DNA of 64,000 nt from Mortierella alpina (taxonomy: Eukaryota > Mortierellomycota > Mortierellomycetes > Mortierellales > Mortierellaceae). Below are positions 12,634 to 23,877 of this stretch, piece after piece (positions within the stretch are counted from its first letter, which is position 1; every line of letters starts with the position of its first letter). The notes beneath the pieces were generated by a model. That model was not told where the DNA came from. It did no database searches and saw nothing but the letters and a program-made list of their open reading frames with translations. Made by a program: the position numbers and the translations under genes. The stretch covers positions 1,488,001 to 1,552,000 of the forward strand of contig JANATF010000005.1 of assembly GCA_029449245.1 (NCBI GenBank), in the 5' to 3' direction.

Positions 12634-13873
12634 ATGTCAGGCCCAAGCAACAATCGACTACAGGACATTTACCGACAGAATCTAGGCGGTTTGGATGCCG
12701 TATGTACCCTCATGCTTCTTGACTCGGTTAATGGCAACCAGAAGAGGAGCATTCAATCTAATGCCAAACTGACCGGATTCTTTTACCTACAACTCCTCCC
12801 TGCTTTGGACGACAAAATACAGTGGACGCGGCATCAACGTCTTATCGACAGCTACGTTAAACATCGTCGAGAACCTGGCACAGAGTCTCGTGAAGATTTA
12901 CCAGCCAAGACTGAGCTTGACATTCTGCATGAAAACCACAGGTATACCGCTAGCATATTGCCTCGTGTATGCGAAGCTCGCTCCCGTGATAGTGATGTAT
13001 TGATACGCAATAATAATATGACTCTAGGTTTCTGAGGAGCGAGGAGGATGAACAAGAGCTGACATGGGAGCAGCGCATAGCCAAAAAGTACTACGACAAA
13101 CTTTTCAAGGAATACGCTCTGGCAGAGCTCAAATACTACAAGGAAGGAAGAGTAGCCATGCGCTGGCGCACGGAGAAAGAAGTTTTCAGTGGCAAAGGTA
13201 CACTCACAGGAGAACAGGATGCAGTACGGTACAAATTGAGTGCCATTGCTTGTATTGACAGCTTGAGTTTACTGTTTTTTACAACATCCATCGAAATTTA
13301 GGGCAATTTATATGCGGCAGCTTGAGATGTGAGGAATCCAAGGGACTTGAGAGTTGGGAAGTGAACTTTGGCTACATCGAGCGTGGAGAAAAGAAAAACG
13401 CCCTGGTCAAGATTCGACTATGCGAGAAGTGCTCATATAGGCTTAATTACAAAACTGCACAAAAGCGCGTACCATCATCCAGCTCAACGACACGCCAGGA
13501 ACGGGAAAAGAGTCGCAGTCCTAGTCGACGTGGCGGTAACGCCGGCGATGGCTCTAGGACGCGTGACTACCGAGGAAGCCGGCTGGAAGACAAAGGTATT
13601 CGACATGGAGAGAAGACAGGCAACGCAGAGAATACTCTTAACCGGACCAAGGTATCATCAGACGAGGCAAGTACTAGTGACACGCCTATTCGACATGGAA
13701 AGGGCCGGCGGAGGGAATCGCGCAGGGGTGAACAGGATGAACAGGATGAACAGGATGTAGACAGGAAGGTGGCGGATAAAGACAGGCGTGGCAAAAGTGG
13801 CATGACTGCCAGAAGGGAAAGGAAAGGTCGCTCGGACGAGTTTGACACGGTCTTTAAAGGACTTTTTGAGTAA
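12634..13873 (+). CDS. FRA10AC1: FRA10AC1-family nuclear protein
   Basis: Three exons (12634-12941, 13028-13197, 13302-13873) give about 349 residues. The core matches the Fra10Ac1 family: ELDILHENHRFLRSEEDE, WEQRIAKKYYDKLFKEY, RWRTEKEVFSGKGQFICG, SWEVNFGYIERGEKKNALV and a CxxC. The C-terminal third is a Lys/Arg/Asp-rich disordered tail ending in FDTVFKGLFE, which resembles the human terminus. Family members are nuclear and have been reported in spliceosome preparations; the molecular role is not settled. A possible 42-nt in-frame intron at 12700-12741 could remove 14 residues near the N-terminus; I kept it as coding. Baker's yeast lacks this family. Confidence 0.88.
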
Positions 13874-14111
13874 ACGCGCGTATCACAGCATTTGCGATCA
13901 GCACGGGTCGCGCGCGCCTGCCACAGCCTTTGTATTTCCGCCTGTCCCCATTCGCTCCTTGCGGGCTCAGTTTCTCATCCCTCTGCACCATCACTTCTTC
14001 ATCGACGACCTTTCGACCCCAGGCCCTTTGCCTTTCTCCTCCTTCACGGCCACGTCCCGCCCCACCCATCGCACTTGGTCTGCCAGAGCCTACTGCTGCA
14101 CCACCGCCGTC

Positions 14112-17100
14112 ATGCCCATCTCGGTGAAAGCGACCTTTGCTCAAGAGGGAGTCTTCTTTGCAGGCGAGAGGCTCAGCTGCACCATCACCTTCACAAACGC
14201 GAGCTCGCCAGCGCCATCAGCATCGGCCAATGGCCTCCTTGGGTCCGCCCTGCCATCGAAACCACCATCCACGCTCCAGCAAAAGCTGCAGATGCTTCAG
14301 GAGCACCTTCCGCAACAGCAATTCGAGAGCAATGGTCATGGCGCCCAAGCTCAACTGCCAGCGGCTCCCAAGCACAGTGCAGAAATGCTAGCAAACAACA
14401 GCAACAGTACCCCGGCAGAAAACGGAGCACGGACGCGACTTCAATCAGAGATACCTCAGCAGCGACCTTCTGCCCCAGCAAACCGATCCTTGAGTCAACC
14501 CCGTGTATCATCTGACATTAGCCATATCGATGCTGTTCCTCGCGAGCAGGCTGGATTGAACGGTAAAGTCCTTCAACAGCAAGAACAGCAGCAGCAACAG
14601 CAACGTCAGGACTCAGTGCAAGGCGCTGAAGAGGGCGAGCAGGACGGACAGGAAGAGCAGGGCCAGGAGCAGGAGCAGACCATTGCTGCACCCGCACGAG
14701 GCGATGATGATCCTACGTCGCAATCTCCAGTCGCGCCAACTCCGCGTCAGCAGCACCTGATGCAGCAACAGCAGGCGGAAGCCTATGCTCGCCAGGACGA
14801 GTCGCAGCAAACAATATCGTCGCCTGGTCTGCTTGGTCTGGCCAGCTTTATGTACCGATCCGCTTCATTTTCATCCCTCGCCTCGGCGTTTGGACTTTCA
14901 GGAGGCGAGCAGGAACAGGCTATGCCTCCATATGGTATGGTGCAGCGCTTTTGAATACGCTGTAGAGTTTCATTCTTCATTTATGCAGCACATCACGCTC
15001 TTGAGGTCCATGTACTCACACGCAAGGCAATGTGTGTCATAACGTAACAATAGACGAGAAAAGGCTGCCACCATTGCCTCCACCAGAGTATGCTGATGCC
15101 GACACCCGGAATGCTCCCATGGCTCTGCCTCCCATGAAAATCATGTCACCCGATAATGAGCAGGAAAAGACCACCAAGGAGTCCCTGAAGGAGAGCCTTG
15201 ATCTTACCAATGGGCACCGTTCAACCGAATCCAATGTCGATCCAGAGCAACTAGCAAGGATGGGAACACCATTAGGTCTGGGCTTAGGAGGCATGCGCAG
15301 GCAAGGCCATGCCAGGAGCGAAACGGAAGGAAGCACTACTGGACTGACTGAAAATATGATCGAGTTGCAGGTCACCGACAATCATACGGACACCCAGTCT
15401 ATAGTGGACGATGGAGAATATCAAACACCACGACCATCAATGGACTACTCAACCCGATCATCTATGCAGAGCACACGGGGTCCGTTCCAGTCTCAGTTCT
15501 ATCGCGAGATGCCCACGCGGCGATCTTCACTGATGTCCAACTACTCGACGCACTCAAGCCCTAGAAGCCTTTTCAACCACGGATCACAGCCCAAGAAGGA
15601 ATCCCTACTTTGGGGATCTGTACAGGTCGTGGGACAATTCATGGTGGATGGCTCCTTTATTCGACAACAAGGATTTGAATCTTTAAAGACCAAGACGATG
15701 TACCGACCCACAGGAAGTGCAGGAGGTGGTGCCATCGGCGGCGGTACTCTGGGCGCAGTCAGCTCTGCAGATTGGAGAGATCGAGCCAGTAAGTAGTTTG
15801 AACTCCTCGCTCTGAGATATAAGCGGGATTCGAGAACTTGATCATCATGAATGCTGATTTGAGATGAGTTTGTCACAATAGACGCGAATCGACTGTTTCC
15901 CGTGTTTTCCACGCCTCCATCCATTCTGTTCGTGGACCTCCAGCTTGCTCCCGGAGAATCAACTTCATGTAAGACTTACTGACCATATGGTCCACAAGGA
16001 GCAATGGCACATTTGAACAGTTAGTAACTGTCTAACTTCCGTCAACGCTTACAGATACCTATCAAATCGAGCTACCAACCGACTTGCCACCATCGCACCG
16101 TGGAAAAACAATCCGTTTCTCATACAACCTCGTCCTGGGTGTCCAGCGTGGGAGTGTGCATACCCCAGCCAAGAGCGTCCAGTTGCCCTTCAGATTGTAC
16201 AACCATATTTCAGAACTTGGAACCAGGCCTGTGTATGACTTGATGAGCCCTGTTATATATCACAAGGATACAGCAATCTCTGGCATCGTCGGGCATGGAC
16301 GATCAAACGAGAAGCCAAGTGAGAACTCGAGTAAGTTATCCGCCTTTGCACTTTCTAGTGTCGGCATTTGACATGGGACAATGTAAGGATGGTACACCAA
16401 CCCGCACCGCGCAATGTACTCTATTTAGAATCTGCTCGGAAACAATTTGAAGACTACGTGGACGAGTTGATAAGGAACATTGCATCCAACAACGATGAGA
16501 TTTCTCCAGAGCACGCTCGAGAACTCACCAGGCGGGAGAGCGATGCATACAAGGATGAGGAGGCGGTTCACTCGCACACATGCTTGGAAAAGGTGGCACT
16601 GCTTTCACGCTCTGCCAGTTCTGGTGAGCATCGCTGTTGTGCAATGTTGTTCCGAAAGCGACAAGACCATTTTTTGTAGATACCCAGATCTGCGGCCTCT
16701 TATATGTAATTCTAACCATCGTTGCATCACTATTGTCTATAGCGAGTTACGATATCTGCAAGAACAATGTGCCCGTCGCCAAATTGTCGCTGATCAAGAC
16801 ACGGTTCAAATTGGGAGAGACTGTCCATGGAGTCATCTCCTTCACAACACGGGAGATTCCTACATACCAGATCTCAGTCACACTCGAAACTACGGAAGCA
16901 ATTGAACCCAGCTTTTCCTGCCGCAGTGCCGCTCAGACCGCAAAACTGACGAAGCGGGTGCACGCAGAACTCCACGAGTCGTGCATTGATACCATGCGCA
17001 CATCCTTTTCCTTGTGCATTCCACCAACAGCCACACCTGAGTTCAAGACTTCCACATGTAAGACTTTTATGCGAATTCTTTATTCGTATGCGGATCGCTC

Positions 17101-17386
17101 TCCTTCTAGGCGACCCACTCTAATCAACGAGCGATGTATTTTGTGCAACGTGGCTCTCTTTCATCTAGTGAGTTTAAAATGGTATCTTCGCGTGGAATTC
17201 ATTACTGGTCCAGCAAACCAGCCGCGATTCAAGATGACCAGTGTCGACGAGCGTCGATCGCAGTACCATGCGGTGGAATCACTCACGACGGAAAGCTTTG
17301 ACTGTTCGGTTCCCATCCAGGTGTATCCCACCTCGTACGAAACTGGAGCGCTTTTCTCTCCGACAATGTCATTTAATCTTGCTTAG
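14112..17386 (+). CDS. RGP1: RGP1, arrestin-like subunit of the Ric1-Rgp1 Rab6/Ypt6 GEF
   Basis: Seven exons (14112-14934, 15054-15788, 15882-15968, 16055-16330, 16429-16623, 16743-17057, 17169-17386) join to about 882 residues. The start MPISVKATFAQEGVFFAGE and CTITFTN begin an arrestin-like beta fold. The Rgp1 core includes LLWGSVQVVGQF, YQIELPTDLPPSHRGKTIRFSYNL, PFRLYN, SYDICKN, AKLSLIKTRFKLGE and SLKWYLRVEF. A long Gln/Ser-rich insert (about residues 45-270) enlarges it well beyond yeast Rgp1. With Ric1 it activates Ypt6/Rab6 for retrograde traffic to the Golgi. The 16331-16428 intron was placed by frame; nearer AG acceptors lead to stops. Confidence 0.88.
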
Positions 17387-17704
17387 TTCCCGGCAACACT
17401 TTGAAACGATCCCTGGACAGACGTTGTCAGGCTTAAACGGTCTGCCCACAGCCTTTTCCTTCCCGCCTGGCTATTGTATCGCTGATCTCAAAACCTCAGC
17501 AGCACAATGGTACAAAATCAAGTAAAATAAAATAAACTAGAGTTCGCACACGATGAGGGCAACGCTGATCCTGTCTCTGATAATGAAGGGAGAGCTTTTA
17601 TGTGGCATCTATATGTGTTATGTGCTATCTTTTGCTGGTGCACACTCCCGGTCTCCATTTCATCCTGTTGATCCGTTTCATGAAGAGTTTGTTTCGGCAG
17701 AGCC
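17387..17704. other. Convergent 3' region RGP1-MRPL24
   Basis: 318 bp between two convergent genes. Overlapping AATAAA hexamers occur at 17526-17536 for RGP1. No gene seen. Confidence 0.5.
17526..17536 (+). terminator. Tandem poly(A) signals of RGP1
   Basis: Two overlapping AATAAA hexamers (17526-17531 and 17531-17536) lie 140 nt after the RGP1 stop in an A/T-rich patch, before the convergent MRPL24 coding end. Confidence 0.55.
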
Positions 17705-18585
17705 TTACAGAGAAGAGGTTGCCTGTGATGTAGTGGTGGCGGCGTTGATGGTGGGCGTGGCGGGATTGGTTGCAGCCTTGACGGCCTGGGAGGCTTCTGA
17801 GGACAATGTGGTGGTATTCATTTGCTGTTGTTGTGAGAAGGCGGCCAAGGCTTTCCTGGCCTGTTTCGCCTTCAATGCCTCGACAATCTTTCCTCTCAGC
17901 TCCACGCCCTTGGCGCCCAATAGATCGGGGCGAGTCTCGAGCAGGTAGCGATCGAGGCCGCCCTTCTTATCGACTGTGCGGATGACGGATGTGGTCATGT
18001 TGAGGCGGATCCAGTCGTTCAAGGTTTCCGAGAAGAGACGCTTTGTCTGGACGTTGGGAAGCCAGGTACGGCGGGTTTTCGTCTTCGAGAAGGGTACGTT
18101 GTTACCGAACTGGATTTGTTTGCCTAAAATGATAATACGATGGTTAGATGGAGGAGCGATAGAGACAGAGAGACAGACAGACAGAAGGACAGACAGACAG
18201 AGAAAGAAAGCGAGAGCAAGAGAAGGAGTGGAATGCGATGAGAGCACAGTAGGTGAATTCGAGCTGTGGACGATACAGGGTAGTTGAAGGAAATCGCCAT
18301 TGTAAGCACAATTGCTCCTGTGAGCGAGTGTCCTTCATTATTCGAGATATGTGCATCGAGCAGGAAGTGTCTAATGGATGGATGCTCCTGCAGCTTCCTT
18401 TGCAAAGTGCTCATTCAGCAGGTGGACACGGGACGTGAAAAGTCGATCCTGGGTGGCTCTGTCCCTGACAGGAGAGTCTGTCTGTGAATGGGCAAGGTCA
18501 TGGGCATACCTCCGAACAGACCGCGCTGTGCGCGCTTGAAGGGCGCTTTTGCAAGCTGGACAATGGCCGATGTAGTGGACAACAT
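17705..18585 (-). CDS. MRPL24: Mitochondrial large-subunit ribosomal protein bL28m
   Basis: Two exons (18585-18510 and 18123-17705) give about 164 residues. The bL28 signature is split by the intron: FKRAQRGLFGG then KQIQFGNNVPFSKTKTRRTWLPNVQTKRLFSETL. An extended Ala/Thr/Gln-rich C-terminus follows, unlike bacterial L28 but common in fungal mitochondrial versions. The first Met in frame is at 18585; upstream codons read like a presequence (FHTT) but contain no ATG, so this start is preferred. It lies 162 nt downstream of ERT1 on the same strand. The 386-nt intron is packed with pyrimidine-rich repeats. Confidence 0.9.
18161..18210. repeat. AGACAG-type microsatellite in the MRPL24 intron
   Basis: Imperfect repeats of GAGA and GACA/CAGA units cover about 50 bp. 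On the transcribed strand they form a CTGT/CTCT pyrimidine tract, about 40-90 nt before the 3' splice site. Confidence 0.8.
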
Positions 18586-18747
18586 AATGGGTGTAGTGTG
18601 AAAGCAAGGTGTGCGTCGAAATGGCCAAACAGATTGAAGCGGAATGTTGTGTTGTGGAGCCCGGGGCGGGACTGTGTGAACACTCTTAAGGGTATTGCTA
18701 GTTAATTCGATCACATCTCTATGCTAAAAAAAATTGGGTGCCTCCTT

Positions 18748-20730
18748 CTACCCCAAGGACACGGGCAGGAAGTTGCCCACAATAACCGTCGGGATATTGT
18801 ACTTGTCTCTGCGGATCGTAAACGAGAAGCAGCAGGATATGACATTCTGACTCTCTGGGTCCGGATTCTTGAGTAGGCATGATGTAAGAACAGCCTTTTG
18901 CCCTGCATCGAAAGCAATGTTGCCGTATTTCTATCAAGGGTGCAAATATCCTCGCCATAAGTACGCGACTCTAAAGGTAGTGGAATATAAAGCACAAGCA
19001 ACAAGAGAAGGAGAAGGATGCCTACCTCCCAGTAGTTCACAGCAGATTCCTCGGCCATCAGCTCATATATACAAAGTCTACCCTCGCGTAGCATTTCGAG
19101 CGGCACATTCACGAGGGCCGCAAACTCTTTGTTGCCCTTATATATTTCCCCTGTGCGACGCCAAAGACAAGCGGGTATGCCCATTGAGCTGAAGACTCGA
19201 TCATAATCCTGGCACGCAGACAACAGCAAGACTGTGGTTAGAGATCATATATTGATATGCACAATTTAGGCCAATTGATCGTGCACTCACTAATAACAGA
19301 CGCTCGAATGCCTCCTCAACCAAGACAAGGTCGATATCGGTCAAGGACTGGGCCACTGCTCGAAATGCTGGCCGGAAGGTACCCATGACATTCAAGATCC
19401 TTTGTCGACTGATGTTCGACATGCTAGTGCAAAGTGATAAACGGAAATTCGGTTATATGTCTAATATCTCAGCTCATTTTCCAGAAAGAAACGAAGTTGA
19501 TAAAAAAACCTACTTGCTGTCCATATATCTCTGCAGCCGAGAGTAACCGTTAACATAATTGTACGGCTTTAGGAAACCAGCCTCAAACTTGGCATTAATC
19601 ACCTGGGTTAGTCTGTCTTCATTCGTGCCATCGCTCGGGTTCGCAGCTGTGATAAAGAACTTCTCGGTCGTGTTCACTGGGATGCCTTGTTGTTCAGGAA
19701 ACAGTGCTTGCTGGTCTTCTCCTAAGCTTTCCAGAAAGTCGCTAGTTGTGCCACAAACAAAATCTGCATCAGCAACGACATTCGCGTGCTCTTGAAGATT
19801 TTGTGAAGCTGACAGCGTGCAACATGCGTACCTGATGACTGTAAATTCATTACCCATATGTTCGCTCGCGAATGTGAGAGGGGTCACGGGCAAGGCAGAC
19901 ATTTGGCTATTGAATCCGTACAGAGGCACGCCGTTCATGCTGTTCGAATGCATGGACTGTTGCTGCTGGTGTTGTTGTTGTGCCTGTTGCTGCGCCTGTT
20001 GACTTTGCTGGCGATGCTGCTGTTGAGAAGTTCTCCGAGCTATCCGCCAAAAGGTGAACAAATTGGTGAATCCAAGAAAGGCGAATAGCAGTGCCCACTG
20101 TCATAATTCTTAGAATCGTCAGTCTTACCATCCGTTCCGTTAGCGGCGTTTGCCAGTTGAGAGGGTTTTGGTTCGTCATGACAAAGATGGCCGATATTGC
20201 GTTTTATGCAGCGTTGACAGGGTCTCCCTATTGACAGCGAAGTGAGGTAAGAGGGCCGAGTGTTAGCTGCGATAAAACTTCGGGTGCATCACCATACGAA
20301 CAAGCAAAGGAGAGAGATCTATCTCACCATCGTCGCATGTCATATGTGACCGTCGACAGTAAACACATGCTAAGTTGAGCGTAGATCAGGCACAGCAGTC
20401 AGTCATAGTGCAAGCTTACGGTCCTCAAGATGTCGAATGATATACAGTGTGCCTTGGCCGCCAAATCATCGAAAGAAGGGATACGAACTGTCGCGATGAT
20501 CGAGACGCTCGTGTGTCATTCCAGGAACAAAACAAGCTAGAGTGAATGTGTGTACCGTGTGTAACTTTTCGTCGTTTGGGACCCGCTCTCTTTTTCTTGG
20601 CCTCGGACGCCTCATCGTCCAGTTGCTGCTGCGTTTTGTTACCAGCTTCGTTGGTATTGCTGGTCACTGGAGATTGATCTTGCCTGCTGTTGTTGGTATT
20701 CATGCTGCAGACCGCTGTTGAGTCGTTCAT
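18748..20730 (-). CDS. ERT1: ERT1/AcuK-like Zn2Cys6 regulator of gluconeogenesis with PAS-type domain
   Basis: Eight exons (20730-20556, 20369-20328, 20227-20129, 20039-19832, 19741-19514, 19423-19291, 19208-19026, 18930-18748) give about 416 residues. A basic GPKRRK precedes a Zn2Cys6 cluster with Cys60, 63, 70, 76, 79 and 87. A Gln-rich linker follows. The conserved ERT1 body has TFASEHMGNEFTVISDFL, PYNYVNGYSRLQRYM and a C-terminal PAS-like domain (SMGIPACLWRRTGEIYKGNKEF; ending VGNFLPVSLG). Relatives (Ert1, Rds2, AcuK/AcuM) switch on gluconeogenic genes. The short second exon (42 nt) carries the first three cysteines. Read-through of the 19831-19742 intron stays open but breaks the conserved VISDFL block, so splicing is preferred. 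Confidence 0.9.
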
Positions 20731-21960
20731 ATGGATATATTTGCGGGTAGCCAGGTTGTGTGGGCGAAGTCGGGTAGTTGCGCAGGTGTGAGATAATCAA
20801 AGTTTGATCCAAGGAGGAGGGAGTCTCTAGCAGGGAGAATGCAATCTGTTGAAGCGTGTTGGAATGAGTGCGAGAATGCGATGGTCCAAGAGTGAGAATG
20901 TAGCTGATTTGGGAAGTAAGAAGGCGATTCGAAGGAGACCGTGGTGGGGCGTTTAAAAACAGGCGACTTTTTTAAAAAAAGTCCCATCGTTTCTTGGTGC
21001 GCCAACACCTCCATATGGTGGATAAGGTTATGCCAGCACGACAGGCGCCCGCTTCGCAGTAGTTGTTACTCCATGGAACATTGTGGACAACTGGCTCATG
21101 TTATATTACCCCACCTTTATACAGCTGTGTTCGCAGCTCCGTAAAAGGCACCACGCCCAATTCGCTCCTCCGCATTTTTCAGGTCGCATACTATTACGGA
21201 GCGCTCGTGGTGCGGTTCACTTTTGTGGGTGAATCCGGCAACCTTCACATTAAAATCATGGGTGAGCTTTCCCCGGCAACGAATTTGTTAGCGTTGCTTT
21301 GTTTCGTACCAGTTTGAGCCTTGTGCCGCTGGGACCTGCGATACGGCAGCCAGGGAATCTCGACAGCTTCCTCGATGCAGTTTCGTGGATCCAATCCCAA
21401 GTGAAAGGTCATGTTTTTCGATCTTTGTCCATCTCATACAGCACAACTATAGGGTATATAGCTTTGTCAGACTCGCACTGGCACTTCAGGGCAGCCCATG
21501 CCCACTGTCACAGCGCAGCATCCGAGACTACCATCTCCGAGTACAAAAATGGCTACCTCTTTATGGTTTCCTCCGGCTTCGCCTCAACTCAAAATCCTTT
21601 CCTATTAATTCCGAAGGCGGCCCGATAGTTCTGTCGAGGTGCGACGTGCAGCTCATCGTTAGCGTATAGAGAGAAGAGCGAGTTGACTCGAGGGTCTCTC
21701 CAGAAAACGTTGCCGATCGTCAATGTTCCACATCTCAGTTTGTCCGAAAGACAGCGCAAAAAAAAAAGTGTCATTACGAGACGGTCTCAGGTAGGAAAGG
21801 TGGGTCTGCAGATCTCCAACCTCCCGAGCACCTGTATCTTGCCTTTGCGGCTCGTCGCATCTTAATATTAAAAAGACACGAAAAGGTGAGGAAACTTCTT
21901 TTATCATCAGCCAGCTAAGCGAAGATCTCCCTCCCTTTTGCAACCAAAGGGCATTAGATA
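20731..21960. other. Divergent intergenic region ERT1-GPCR
   Basis: 1230 bp without a supported gene. It holds the ERT1 and GPCR promoters. Open frames such as 21299-21628 lack family features or splice support and look accidental. Confidence 0.55.
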
Positions 21961-23243
21961 ATGGCCGCAGATGAGTTGACGTTCTTGATTCTCGAATACG
22001 TCGGCATCGCCCTCTATCTGTACCTTTTTGGCCACTGCGTATACCGATCCATCAACTATACCCTTCAGGTCATTTGCGTCGTCGGCATCCTGAACAACAT
22101 CAACGAGACCTTCATTCTGTTAATGTTCGAGGATCGGGTCATGACTGACGCACATGGGACGAACGCCTGCATCATCTCAGCTGTATTTGAACAGTTCCTT
22201 CCGCTCTCCATCGCTTTATTGACAACATGCATGGGATTCAACATATGGTATCTTATCGTTCGCAAGAGCAGGAAGAGAGAGAGGCAGATTTTGAAATGGT
22301 ATTGTCTCATATCCTTTGGCGTCTCCGCCTTCGCCACAGCGATCGCAATTGTTCTCTTGCGGAATCAGCCGTACTTTGCAACCTACAGCCGGAATTTCTA
22401 CTGCGACCTTGAGGAGAACTACATCAGCCTGGGAACTTTCACTATTCCCATGCTACTGGCAGCGATGCCTGGGATATATTTTGCGGGTAGGAAGAAAATC
22501 GACCTCTCAAATACTTCAGTCATTGTTCTTCGCAACGATGCTAACCTTGCTCTATGTCACTATATCTCTGTGGCAGGACGCACGATCATATATCTCGTCG
22601 CGCATTACTATCAATTTCGCCGGACCTTGAACCGGCCGACACTCACAGAAGGCAACAATATGACCTTGGAGCTGAGGTAGCCACTGGATATTTTCTCTGC
22701 TGATGGTACCTTCATCGGAGGCTAGCTAACAACACAATTCTTTTGCTCCATGTGTATGTTACCATGCCGGTTCTGAGCCTTAGTCACTGCGTTCGCTTAC
22801 TTGTGTATTGTTTTGGATTCAGTTCGTTGCTGCTGCTGGCAGTGCTGGAGCGGATTATAGCGACGAGAGACCATAAACCGGGCTATGACAAAAACGCGAG
22901 ACTTACGGTTCTCTCGGATTTCAGCGGCAGTTTGATTGCATTTGCTGTATTTTTCATCTTTGGAACTACGCGAGAGTCCTTTCGTACCATGTCCAAGACT
23001 CTATGCCTATACCAGAGGTGCAAGCCGCAGCAAAGAAGCACGGACTGATCGCCAGAGTATGAAGTCATGTCCACGAACGATGTGTCCCAACCGTTGCCCA
23101 TTGTGAGACTGAAGATGAAGCAAAGGCCCCAATCAATGACTCTAACTATAGAGTACCCTGCTGCTGATGCTACTGCTGCATCAGAGGCGCAACCATCTTC
23201 TTTGAAATCGCCGACTTCGACGCCACTACGGCCACTGACTTAG
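21961..23243 (+). CDS. Seven-transmembrane receptor, cAMP-receptor-like (class E) family
   Basis: Four exons (21961-22486, 22577-22676, 22778-22983, 23056-23243) give about 339 residues. Seven hydrophobic segments are visible, including LILEYVGIALYLYLFGHCVY, FLPLSIALLTTCMGFNIWYL, YCLISFGVSAFATAIAIVLL and LLVYCFGFSSLLLLAVL. The loop with Cys before GTFTIPMLL and the IFGTTRESF motif after TM7 fit Dictyostelium cAMP-receptor-like receptors. The last exon gives a Ser/Thr-rich cytoplasmic tail. If the last intron (72 nt) is retained, translation stops at 23048, about 41 residues shorter overall. If the 90-nt second intron is retained the frame stays open, but TM5 would be broken. Ligand unknown. 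Confidence 0.75.
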
Positions 23244-23877
23244 ACCCGCCTTCCGTCGTCCGACTTTGCAATGAATGCTGCGATTCCAGCCGATGACCAA
23301 ATCACAAGAACGCACCATGCATAGTTGATCAATCAGCCTTTGTATATAAAATACGGCTCCTTCATGCCAGGCGGGGTGTCTCGGCGCGGCCTAGCAAAGA
23401 GCCGATCAAAGCGATGCCAAAGTGCGGCTCCTCCCTTCTACTTTAGGACTATGAGATGAGAGGTCGGGTGCGCCAGGCGTCGTGAGGTACTTGAATCTCC
23501 AATCCTCCAAATGATATCAATGAGCGCATTACATGAGTGGTGGGCTGCTGGCAATGCCGCGGGTTGAAGGTCTCGTATTCATGCTGCCAACTCTCATCCC
23601 GCGCGACTATTAAAACTCGCTCGGTTTCAAATTGAGGTTGCTGCTGAAAAGCGCGACAACAAATATTCTATTGTCATGAAAGGATGGAGTTTCATTCATG
23701 TAGAATTTTTTTTTTCGTCCACCTCGGCTCACTCGCACACACTGACGCACACACTTTCTACTCTTTCCTTTATCAACCTCGCTTAGTTCTTCTGTCTTTC
23801 AGCTCATATCGCCCATCTTTTTCACATTCTAACATCATCTTCACAGCATCATCGACTCTTGGCCCAAAATTTACAGA
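23244..23877. other. Intergenic region GPCR-LEA-like gene
   Basis: 634 bp without a gene. TATATAAA at 23343-23349 and ATTAAAA near 23610 are TATA candidates for the LEA-like gene. The stretch 23700-23870 is CT-rich, probably its 5' leader. Confidence 0.5.

Noticed and set aside
16331-16387. Nearer 3' splice sites in RGP1 intron 4
   Set aside because: Acceptors at 16357 and 16387 either make an intron too short or shift the frame into a stop. The acceptor at 16428 keeps the frame.
18586-18714. Longer MRPL24 start with a presequence-like stretch
   Set aside because: The upstream in-frame codons contain no ATG; only a GTG would start it. Met at 18585 is the first usable start.
19764-19831. Shorter alternative intron in ERT1 ending at 19764
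   Set aside because: Use of that acceptor leads to an in-frame TAG within a few codons. The acceptor at 19742 restores the conserved VISDFL block.
22984-23048. Stop-codon readthrough to reach the GPCR tail
   Set aside because: The frame continues past TGA 23046-23048, but a 72-nt GT-AG intron that removes the stop explains this without readthrough.
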